A stretch of 64,000 nt of DNA, from positions 7,767,501 through 7,831,500 of the forward strand of contig OY743189.1 of assembly GCA_963555705.1 (NCBI GenBank). Direction: 5' to 3'. The position numbers and the translations under genes were made by a program. Source of the stretch: Ligustrum vulgare (Eukaryota > Streptophyta > Magnoliopsida > Lamiales > Oleaceae). How positions within the stretch are numbered: the first letter of the stretch is position 1; each line of letters opens with the position of its first letter. Positions 34,777-44,692 of this stretch are shown here, piece after piece. The notes beneath the pieces are model-generated. The model saw only the letters and a program-made list of their open reading frames with translations, searched no databases and was not told the DNA's origin.

Positions 34777-34794
34777 TCCCCGGCAACGGCGCCA
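34777..34794 (-). other. Primer binding site, tRNA-Asp type
   Basis: Minus strand TGGCGCCGTTGCCGGGGA, an 18-base complement of the 3' end of plant tRNA-Asp, the usual primer of Tat/Athila elements; six bases inside the LTR end. Confidence 0.9.
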
Positions 34795-34800
34795 AAAACT

Positions 34801-36221
34801 TGACGGCGCTCCGCAAGTGCACGGGTCGCGCAAGTAATAAAGTGGATTTTAAGTCCGAGTATCGTTCCCACAGAGATTGTTTTAAATCTTATTTTAGACT
34901 ACTACCTTAACCGGAACTAGAGAAATTGTTTGAATTTGAGAATTTTGAATTAAAATTAAACTAGAAAGAATGAGGAAATTTGATTTAGAGAAAATATGAG
35001 AAAAACATGCTAGAATTGAGAATCCACATTTATTCCATTAATTACGCATTAAATTAAACATCTAACAATAATTCACGAGGTTTTGAAAATCCATATTCCT
35101 AATATTGTCAAGACTCCCTTTCGGACAAGAATCAACATCTATTTCTATACACAATCCGACTATATTTCTATGACGAATCTAAATGTATAGAAAGGCATTA
35201 CAAATTTAGTGAATACGATAGCAGATAACACAAAGCATAGGGGTATATTTCTATCCCCTATCGGACTTTGTGGCAATTGATACAAGTCTAATGAAATCTC
35301 AATCTTTCGAACTTTAGAAATCACTACCTAAATTCATACAACTAGTGATCAAGTAATTGCATGATAAAAAAGTATAAATCAACTGTTCAAACCCATGAAT
35401 TATGAAATTAAATGATAATCAATACATAAAATCCGGAAATAAATGCTTCATCACAATTCTAACATTCAAAATCTAGCCTAGATACATAATTGAATATAAA
35501 TTACAAAAGGAATGGATAGATGTCACCCTATTCATGCCCTTGATCTTCGTTCTTCAATTATGTTCTTGGCGTGGCATGGATCCCTCGGCACTTCGACAGC
35601 GTTTTGGCCTCTCTTCAATGAATTGGGAACCCCTCATTTCGTGCCTTAGGTCTTGTATTTATAGATGTTCATGAGAATTAGGTTAATTGTGGAGGAAATT
35701 GCTGAATTCCGCGTAAAAAGCCCAGCTGAGGCCCAGTCGGGACTACCGTGCGACCGCACGGTTCAAAAACACGCGGTCGCATGACTCTGCAGGTAAACTT
35801 CAGTCGCCGAATTTTTTGACCGTGCGACCGCACGCCTTGTTCAACCGTGCGGCCGCACGGTTATAATTCCGGCTGCAATTTTTATCTTTTAAATTCTGCA
35901 ACTTGGTCCCTGTCTTTTAATTGCACAGCAAGTCCTCCAACTTCTGATTGTTGCAATTTAACCCCTGAACTTCTGATTTCTTCCAAATTCGATTTTTTCT
36001 TCAAATTAGCTATTTGATTGACTGCATCAATTCTTGAATTGCTCACTTTGATTCTTTTATCATCCAATTTGCTTGTTTTTGCTCCAATTCCATATTTTCT
36101 CGACTTTGAGATTATTTTTGAAATATAAACAAATAACACAAAATAAATAGCAAATATTCTAAAACAAACATATAAAGTCCTGCTTTTAGGATAGAAATAA
36201 GTGTATAAAATACACTTATCA
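34801..36221 (-). repeat. 5' LTR of the Tat element
   Basis: 1421 bases. The minus strand starts TGATAAGTG and ends ...GAGCGCCGTCA, with the Tat hallmark CTGTGGGAACGATACTCGG before the end. Three copies of the palindrome CCGTGCG(A/G)CCGCACGG or its half lie at 35745-35870. GAAGA (36222-36226) is the right target copy; the left one was deleted. Confidence 0.9.
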
Positions 36222-36803
36222 GAAGACTTACGACCGTAATCAAAGTCTCACGGCCGTAACCCGGGATTTTGTAACTTTTAATTTTTGTTCAGAAGGTAGC
36301 TTACGGCCGTAATATAAATAGTCACGGCCGTAACATATGTTTTCAATTTTTATCCGTAGCTTGCTTACGGCCGTAAGAGTATAAGTCACGGCCGTAACTT
36401 TGCGCCGTAATTAAAACCTAATTTTGGGCTTTTTAGTTTAGGTTGAATTCTAGTTTATTTTTAGTTGCTTTATTTTCTTTGCCTATATATATGGCTTTAT
36501 TCAGCATTGTAAAACACAACTTTTTATCTTGAGATTAATGATATTGAAGGTGAGATATTCCCTTATATTTTCTTCGTGTTCTCGTCGAACAAATTGAACT
36601 TATCAAAGGATTTGACAACCTTTGTGGCGTTCCCTCTTTGTGGTTCTTATCTCCGCATCGTAACGGGTTTTGGGTTTAATATACCCATAGTTCTTGCATC
36701 GTGAGGACGGGGTTGCATTGTAACCGTCTATTATCTTGGATTTTAGAGCTTTCCGGCGTTTAATTCCGCGTGTTCTTGGTGATCCTCGTATCGGATCACA
36801 TCA
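36222..36803 (+). repeat. 5' LTR of the CRM-type element, second part
   Basis: Equals 44062-44643 with about eight differences. Holds TTACGGCCGTAA/TCACGGCCGTAA pairs (36228-36400) and a TATATATATGG string at about 36484 that may be the TATA box. Ends CACATCA. Confidence 0.9.
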
Positions 36804-36805
36804 TC

Positions 36806-36818
36806 TGGTATCAGAGCC
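36806..36818 (+). other. Primer binding site of the CRM-type element
   Basis: TGGTATCAGAGCC, complement of the initiator tRNA-Met 3' end, two bases after the LTR. The following leader (to 37460) is A-rich and non-coding. Confidence 0.95.
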
Positions 36819-37460
36819 TGTCTCTAAATCCAATTATTTAGTATTCCAGTTCCTTTTCTTTTATTTCCAGTTATTAATCATTAAAAAAAAAAAAAAGAAA
36901 AAAAAAATTTCATTCCAATTCCTATTTCTTGAAATTTCTCCAGAAAATTCAAGATTTGCCAATTTCTGTTTTCTTGTTCTTGATTATTCTTGTTGCATAG
37001 GATAAAAAAAAAATAATAATAATAAAAAATTCCGAAAATTACAAAAAAAAAAAAAAAAAAAAAAGAAAAGAGATCGTTGTTGATTTGAACAAGAAATCAA
37101 GAAAATAATCTTGGGCAAATCTTTCCAACAAATCCTTGTTTCCATAAAATTCCTTATTCTTGTTTCCATAAAACTTCTTCTTGCAATAAAATTCTTGTTT
37201 CCATAATTTCTTTCTTAAATTTCCTAATTCCAATATTTTCCATCAACTTTCCTTATTTGCACTTTGGGGTTTATTCCACAAGGACCAAATTCGTGACTAG
37301 TTTAGTGGGTTCTTTGAGAACGTGGGAAAAAAGGGAATAGAGAGGAAAAAGGTAGAGTGGTGGGAATAATAGAGGGAAAAAGCCAAATTGAGTGATACAC
37401 GAGCGATAAAACACGTGAGGATCTTTATTTAATTTTTTTTTCTTTTCTTTATTACTAACC

Positions 37461-39106
37461 ATGTCACAGAAAGAAGTTTCGTCGACGGAAAAGGATCTTC
37501 AAGATTTTAAAATGCTTGCAATGGTGGAGGAACGGTTTGCAAAATGGGAGGCGAGGTTGGATGCCAAGTTGGAAGCAAAATTTGGTCCACAATCCGGCGA
37601 GAATGTGGGAAGGGTAAATAATCCGGGGGAGACACGTGGTGCGGGAATTGCTCAACCACGTCAGGATCAACAACGCAATTTTCCTAATTTACAGAGACCA
37701 CTAAGGTATGACTTCAACCCACAATTTAAAGCTAGGAATGAACGTGTTGAGGTTGTTGATAGTGATGAGGATAGTGGTGAATTGTCTATTACTAGTGTTG
37801 GTAGGAGACGAGATCGGGGAGAAAGACGTGATAGGGGATATAGGCGTGATCGTAGGGATGATGTCGATGGACATGTTGGTAACATTAAAATGTCCATTCC
37901 CTCGTTTCAGGGTAAGAGTAATCCGGACGTTTATTTTGAATGGGAAAAGAGGGTAGAATTATTTTTTGATTGTCATAATTATTCTGAAGCTAAAAAGGTT
38001 AAATTGGCAGTCGTAGAATTTACTGATTATGCTATAGTATGGTGGGATCAATTGGTTACTAGTAAAAGGAGAAATGGGGAGAGGCCAATTGAAACTTGGG
38101 ATGAGTTGAAGGCCCTTATGAGAAAACGGTTTGTGCCTGGACATTACTATAGGGATCTCTACCAAAAACTACAAACCCTTTCCCAAGGTAGTAAGAGTGT
38201 GGAGGATTACCATAGTGAGATGGAGGTTGCCATGATTAGGGCAAATATAGAGGAAGACCCGGAGGCAACCATGGCTAGGTTTTTAAATGGTTTAAATCGA
38301 GATATTGCTAATGTTATTGAATTGCAGCATTATATCGATTTGGAGGAAATGCTTCACATGGCCATGAAGGTGGAGCGACAACTAAAAAGGAAGGGAACTT
38401 CAAAATTCTCTACAACTTCTAATTCTTTTGGTAAGTCTACATGGAGCGGGACTTCTAAAAATGAAGGGGTTGTGCAGAAAAATAAATTTGAGGCACCAAA
38501 GGGAAAAGTAGAGCCACCCAACAAAGGTAAAATTGCTTCTGATTCTCAAACTCCTAGGACTAGAGATATTCGTTGTTTTAAATATTCAGGTTTAGGACAT
38601 ATTTCTTCACAATGTCCAAATAAACGAATATTGGTTATGCGTGACGGGGTATTAAGTTCGGAGGATGAGAAAGAGAGAGAAGTGGAGGATGAGTATAAGG
38701 ATATGCCAGCTCTAGAGGATGTTAGTGAAAATGATGATGGGGACTACACAGTAGCTAAATCACTTGTCACTAGGACAGCCCTTAGTACTCAAGTTAAGGT
38801 GGAAGAGTCGGGTGAGCAGCGAGAAAATATATTTCATACTAGGTGCTTTGTGAATAACAAGGTGTGTAGTTTGATAATAGATGGTGGTAGTTGTGCGAAC
38901 GTTGCTAGCACTACTCTAGTGGAGAAATTATGCCTACCTATACTAAAACACCCTAGGCCATATAAGCTACAATGGTTAAATGAATCGGGTGAGATTAAGG
39001 TGAATAAACAGGTGGTAGTTGATTTGGCGATTGGGAAGTATGAAGATAGGGTGGTTTGCGATGTGGTACCCATGCATGCGGGGCACATCTTGTTGGGAAG
39101 GCCATG
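37461..39106 (+). pseudogene. CRM-type gag and protease, interrupted by a solo LTR
   Basis: Open from ATG 37461 for about 549 codons until the inserted LTR at 39107. Order: N-terminal acidic/coiled part, Arg-rich RRDRGERRDRGYRRDRRDD (~115-135), retrotransposon gag domain (~140-300, with DYAIVWWDQLV), zinc knuckle near residue 373, acidic linker, protease with IIDGGSCANVAS and GHILLGRP. The knuckle reads C-FK-Y-SGLG-H-ISSQ-C: the second cysteine is Tyr (codon 38583-38585), which should abolish zinc binding. The insertion falls right after the LLGRP motif, so the frame beyond 39106 belongs to the LTR. Confidence 0.9.
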
Positions 39107-40657
39107 TGATAAGTGTATTTTATATACTTATTTATCTATCAAAATTAGGATATTATAATATTTTTCTTGAATAAATTCTACGTAATTGTTATTATTTTTC
39201 ATTATTTCAGGTTTTTATCCCAAAATGAAGAAAAATGAGGAATTGAAGAAATTATACAAAAATTGGATGGAAAAACTCAAAAGTGGAGCAAATTGGAGAA
39301 AGTCAAGACTCAAGGACCTACTTATCATATATGAAAGAATTGAGTAACTTGAAGGACAATTTATTTTACATGGGCTTAGGGTTAATTTGTGTATATATTT
39401 ATATATATACACATGTTGCTAAAAAAAGAAGAGGAGGAGAGGGCAGCCGAGAGAGACAGAAACCGTGAGTTGAAATAAAAAAGGGAGGTTGCTGGTGTTG
39501 AATTGAGAGGAGACAAGAATAAAGGTTTGGCAGAATATATATTTCAAAAGTGGTGGGCTTGCATTGGAGAGAGACATGGCTACGGATCAAATAAAAAATG
39601 GAGCAGTAGCATTACTTTGTTGATTGGAAGAGAAGGAATATATATATATATATATATACACACAAAACCAGGCAGCAATAATTTGGAATAGGATTGTGTG
39701 GCTGGAATTAATTGGTGGATTGATAGAAAAACAGGGGCTGAACTTGGGAATATATACACAGAATTCGGCTGGTTGCAATCGAAGAAGACGGCTGATGTTG
39801 TTCTTGATGGTGAAATTCTACAAACTCCGAATTTTGTTTACATTATTTACTGTTTTTAATTTCAAGAACATGAATAGCTAATTTAATAATCGGGATTAAC
39901 GATATAGATTTAATGTTTTAGTTGATTTTAATTCTCAAGTTGGTGCTTTGATATTTACGTATTGATTTTATTATTGCGTTTAATGCTTGAATTGCTTGAT
40001 CACCAATTCATGAATTAATGGTTGTTTTCATAATCCGAGAGGTGAGTTGACAATTAGATCACGTAATAAAATCCGGCAATTTCAACAAAAAGATAGAGAT
40101 ATGAATTTGTGGTTGCATGTGGTCACTTAGGAATTCTTAGGAAATTTAATGCATTTAGCTAAGGAGAACTCTGACCCTCTGTAGAGATACATGGTTGACT
40201 TAGTTAAATAGGTCTAATTTGAACTCGAGAGAGCTAAATTAGATATAAGCGTGAATTCGACAAAATACAATTTTAGAAAATAACTTGAGATGAGAAATTA
40301 AGCTAGAATGTTATTTCGAAATCGTTAGTCCCGATATTCATTCAATTGCTAAAAATCCACCACGTTTGTTTCTTGCTTTCGTTAATTGTTTTGTTAGCTA
40401 GTTTTAGTTTAATTTTCTATTTTCATTTTAATTACGTTGTTTCTTTCATTTATTCTCAATTTTATTGTCGTTTTTGGATTATTTTGCATTCTATTTTCCT
40501 AGTTTGTTTTTGTTTTAGTTTAGGAATTTTAGAATCGAAGTAAATCGATAATGAATTAACTAGTCCTCGTGGGATCGACAACCCGGACTTAAAAGTCCAC
40601 TTTTACTACTTGTTAGCGATATCGTACACTTGCGATATTATTTTTACCAACACCATG
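39102..40657 (+). mobile_element. Solo LTR of a Tat-type element in CRM pol
   Basis: LTR 39107-40652 (TGATAAGTGTATTTTATA ... TTTTTACCAACA, 1546 bases) between two copies of CCATG (39102-39106, 40653-40657). It starts like the Tat LTR at 36221 and ends with the block CCTCGTGGGATCGACAACCCGGACTT typical of Tat LTRs, but its middle is different, so it is another family. A solo LTR results from recombination between the two LTRs of a full insertion. Small open frames in it are not genes. Confidence 0.9.
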
Positions 40658-43600
40658 GCAATTCGATAGGAAGGTTATTCATGATGGCTTTAAAATAGGT
40701 ATACCTTCACTAAGGATGGGAAAAATATCAAACTAATGCCTTTATCACCTCAACAGGTCTATGAAGACCAATTGAAATTAAAAAGTGAGGAAGAGAGAAA
40801 GAGGGTCGGGACCACGTTCCCGGAAAAAGGAGAGTTGAGTGAACAGAAGAGGGTCGGGACCACGATCCTGGAAAAAGGAGAGTTGTGTGAAAAACCGAGA
40901 GTTGGGACCACGATCCCAGAAAAAGGAGAGGGTGTGAAGAGTGCCAGTAAAAGAGAGAAAACAAAAGTGAGCTTCTACGCAAAACAGAGTGATATCACCA
41001 AAGCTATTTCTACAAATAAGCCAGTGATTTTACTAATGTACAAGGAATCTCTCCTTGTACTTGATGAAGCTAACCACTCCCTCCCCAGTTTAGCTGTGTC
41101 TTTTTTGCAGGAATTTACAGATTTATTTCCCGAGGAGATTCCTAGTGGGCTGCCGCCAATTCGAGGGATTGAACACCAGATTGACTTCGTGCCAGGAGCA
41201 GTCATTCCAAACAGGCCGGCTTATAGGAGCAATCCTGAAGAGACCAAAGAGCTACAAAAGCAGGTTGAAGAGCTGTTGAAAAAGGGCTATGTTCGGGAAA
41301 ACATGAGCCCATGTGCAGTACCAGTTTTGTTGGTGCCAAAAAAAGATGGGACTTGGAGGATGTGCGTGGATTGTAGAGCAGTCAACAATATTACGGTAAA
41401 GTATCGCCATCCCATACCTAGACTTGATGACATGCTTGATGAACTATATGGTGCTTGTATTTTTAGCAAAATAGACCTTAAGAGTGGTTATCACCAAATT
41501 CGTATGAAAGAAGGTGATGAATGGAAAACCACCTTCAAAACCAAATATGGTTTATATGAATGGATGGTTATGCCGTTCGGCCTCTCAAATGCACCTAGCA
41601 CTTTTATGAGATTAATGAATCATGTCTAGCGTGCTTACATTGGTAAATTCGTTGTGGTATACTTTGATGACATTTTGGTATATAGTAAGAACTTAGGTGA
41701 TCACATTGAACATTTAAGATCTGTTTTGGAAGTTTTAAAAACTGAAAAACTATATGCTAATTTTAAAAAGTGTACTTCTTGCATGGAAAAGGTAATTTTT
41801 CTTGGTTTTGTCGTTAGTGCAAATGGTGTTGAGGTAGATGAGGAGAAAATTCGTGCTATTAAAGAATGGCCAACTCCCAAAACTATTACGGAGGTTAGGA
41901 GCTTCCACGGGTTGGCTGGGTTTTATAGGAGATTTGTTAAAGATTTTAGCACACTTGCAGCACCACTCACAGAAATAGTCAAGAAAAGTGTAGGATTCCA
42001 TTGGGGGGTAGCACAAGAAAATGCTTTTAAAATGCTTAAGGATAGGTTATGTTCCGCACCGGTTTTGGCTTTACCTAACTTTAACCAAACCTTTGAGATT
42101 GAATGTGATGCATCAGGAATAGGTATTGGAGCCGTTCTTATGCAGGAAAAAAGGCCACTTGCATTTTTCAGTGAAAAGCTGAGTGGGGCAGTTTTGAATT
42201 ATCCTACCTATGACAAGGAGCTTTATGCTCTTGTTCGTGCCTTGGAGACATGGCAGCACTATCTGTGGCCAAAGGAATTCGTCATACACACTGACCACGA
42301 GTCACTGAAACACCTCAAAGGACAAGGTAAGCTAAACAAAAGACACGCCCGTTGGATGGAACTCATTGAGACTTTTCCATACGTCATTCGCTATAAGCAA
42401 GGTAAGGAGAATGTGGTAGCCGATGCCCTTTCTCGCAGGTACGTACTTCTAAACTCTTTAAATGCGAAGTTGCTTGGGTTTGAATATATAAGAGGTATGT
42501 ATGCCAATGACCCTGATTTTTCTATCATTTACGCTTCATGTGAAAAAGGTGCAATTGATAAATTTTATAGGCATGATGGCTATTTGTTTAGGGAAAGTAA
42601 ACTTTGTGTGCCTAATTGTTCTATGCGTGAATTGCTAGTACGTGAGGCTCATGGTGGGGGGTTAATGGGACACTTTGGTGTTACTAAGACATTAGAAACT
42701 TTACAAGAGCACTTTTATTGGCCTAAAATGAAAAAGGATGTTCACCATATTTGTGAACGGTGCATAACTTGTAAGCAATTTAAGTCTAGAGTCTTACCAC
42801 AATGTTTGTATACACCTTTGCCCGTACCTAATGAACCTTGGGTAGATATATCCATGAATTTTGTGTTAGGTCTGCCTAGGACAAAAAAAGATAGAGACTC
42901 GATATTTGTGGTGGTAGACAGGTTTAGCAAAATGGCGCATTTTATTCCTTGTAATAAAACTAATGACGCAACAAACATAGCTGACCTATTCTTTAGGGAG
43001 GTTGTGAGACTCCATGGGGTACCTAGGAGTATTGTGTCTGATAGGGATGTTAAGTTCTTAAGCTACTTTTGGAAAGTCTTGTGGGGGAAGATGGGTACTA
43101 AATTATTATTTTCTACTACATGTCACCCGCAAACTGATGGCCAAACGGAGGTAGTTAATAGGACATTAATCCAACTTTTGCACACTGTAATAAATAAGAA
43201 TTTAAAAAGTTGGGAGGAATGTTTGCCATTTGTGAAATTTGCTTATAATCGATCAGTACATTCTACTACTTCATGTTCACCTTTTGAAGTTGTTTATGGT
43301 TTCAACCCGCTAACTCCTCTTGATTTAATTCCTTTACCTGCAGATGAACAGAGCAGTTTGGACGGGGCGAAAAAAGCTAAGCTTGTGAGAGAGCTTCATG
43401 AGAAGGTGAAAGGGCAAATTGAAAAGAAAAATGAGCGTTATGCGACTCATGCCAACAAAGGTAGGAGGCAAGTGACGAGCCCGGTGATTGGGTGTGGGTG
43501 CACTTGCGAAAGGAGCGATTTTCAATCCAAACAAAGTCTAAGTTGCAGCCAAGAGGCGATGGACCTTTTCAGATCCTTGAAAAGATAAATGAGAATGCAT

Positions 43601-43715
43601 ATAAACTCGATCTTCCAGGCGAGTATAACGTGTCTGCTTCTTTTAATGTTGCTGATCTTTCTCTGTTTGATGCAGGTGATGATTCGAGGACGAATCATTT
43701 TCAACAGGGAGGGGA
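40658..43715 (+). pseudogene. CRM-type pol: protease end, RT, RNase H, integrase
   Basis: After the solo LTR the reading resumes with PWQFDRKVIHDGF (from 40652), is frameshifted near 40695, and is open from 40736. An 18-19 residue unit with RVGTT(F/I)(P/L)EKGE occurs three times near the start. RT: VPKKDGTWRMCVDCRAVN, SKIDLKSGYHQIR, YFDD at 41660-41671. One TAG (41627-41629) just before YFDD. RNase [34 protein letters not shown]. Integrase: HHCC zinc region, [36 protein letters not shown], so D, D and E are intact. A frameshift near 43480-43490 moves into 43492-43965, which continues 250 bases into the 3' LTR. Confidence 0.9.
43679..43715 (+). other. Hairpin and polypurine tract of the CRM-type element
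   Basis: Perfect stem ATGATTCG-AGGA-CGAATCAT (43679-43698), then AACAGGGAGGGGA next to the LTR start at 43716. Confidence 0.9.
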
Positions 43716-44643
43716 TGATGAGTTCCGGAGTGGCTCAACGAGCGTTGACCCGTTGCACGTGCCCGTAGGACCAATAACGAGACAAAGAGCCAAAAGAATC
43801 AAGCAGGCAATGCAAGGATTCATGCAAGCGTGGATGGACGAGTGCTCGAGTGCAAAGACTTCATTTACGTTGCATGACAAAGTGGAAGAAGAACCAAAGT
43901 TGTTACTACGCATTTGGAATAAAGAACAACAAGAAATTAAGGCTGAAGCATTCTCACGGCCATAACCCTACTTTTACGGCCGTAAAACCATGTTGGCGGA
44001 TTTTTTACAGAAAGGCCTTCACGGCCGTAACATATCTTCTTAGGGCCATAAAAGTAAAATAGAAGACTTACGGCCGTAATCAAAGTCTCACGGCCGTAAC
44101 CCAGGATTTTGTAACTTTTAATTTTTGTTCAGAAGGTAGCTTACGGCCGTAATATAAATAGTCACGGCCGTAACATATGTTTTCAATTTTTATCCGTAGC
44201 TTGCTTACGGCCGTAAGAGTATAAGTCACGGCCGTAACTTTGCGCCGTAATTAAAACCTAATTTTGGGCTTTTTAGTTTAGGTTGAATTCTAGTTTATTT
44301 TTAGTTGCTTTATTTTCTTTGCCTATATATATGGCTTTATTCAGCATTGTAAAACACAACTTTTTATCTTGAGATTAATGATATTGAAGGTGAGATATTC
44401 CCTTATATTTTCTTTGTGTTCTCGTCGAACAAATTGAACTTATCAAAGGATTTGACAACCTTTGTGGCGTTCCCCCTTTGTGGTTCTTATCTCCGCATCG
44501 TAACGGGTTTTGGGTTTAATATACCCATAGTTCTTGCGTCGTGAGGTCGGGGTTGCATTGTTACCGTCTATTATCTTGGATTTTAGAGCTTTCCGGCGTT
44601 TAATTCCGCGTGTTCTTGGTGATCCCCGTATCGGATCACATCA
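43716..44643 (+). repeat. 3' LTR of the CRM-type element (complete)
   Basis: 928 bases, TGATGAG ... CACATCA, followed by GTAAC (44644-44648). The first 250 bases carry the C-terminal part of pol (VPVGPITRQRAKRIKQAM). From 43953 to 44250 there are about nine ACGGCCGT-centred palindromes, mostly in TTACGGCCGTAA + TCACGGCCGTAA pairs. Confidence 0.95.
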
Positions 44644-44692
44644 GTAACCTTATAAATATGAACAATATTAGCAAATAATACTACCACAATTA

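Larger units (their letters stand above)
30528..36221 (-). mobile_element. Non-autonomous Tat-type LTR retrotransposon, minus strand
   Basis: Right (5') LTR 34801-36221, primer site 34777-34794, one 249-codon gene, a 3 kb non-coding region, polypurine module at 30884-30847 and left (3') LTR 30528-30846. No gag or pol. The LTR copies differ at about three of 319 bases, so it is young. The outer ~1100 bases of the left LTR are missing together with 109 bases of the host CRM LTR, so one deletion removed the junction. It must have been moved by the proteins of an autonomous Tat relative. Confidence 0.85.
30291..44643 (+). mobile_element. CRM-type Ty3/Gypsy chromovirus with two nested insertions
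   Basis: LTR, initiator tRNA-Met primer site, gag, protease, RT, RNase H, integrase, polypurine tract, LTR, flanked by GTAAC on both sides. The protease active site IIDGGSC, and a pol frame that continues into the 3' LTR, are features known from the CRM (centromeric) clade. The two LTRs differ at only about 9 of ~820 comparable bases by eye, so it is a young insertion. It lies in the MULE between the two convergent genes. Nested inside: a Tat element in the 5' LTR and a solo LTR in pol. Confidence 0.85.
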
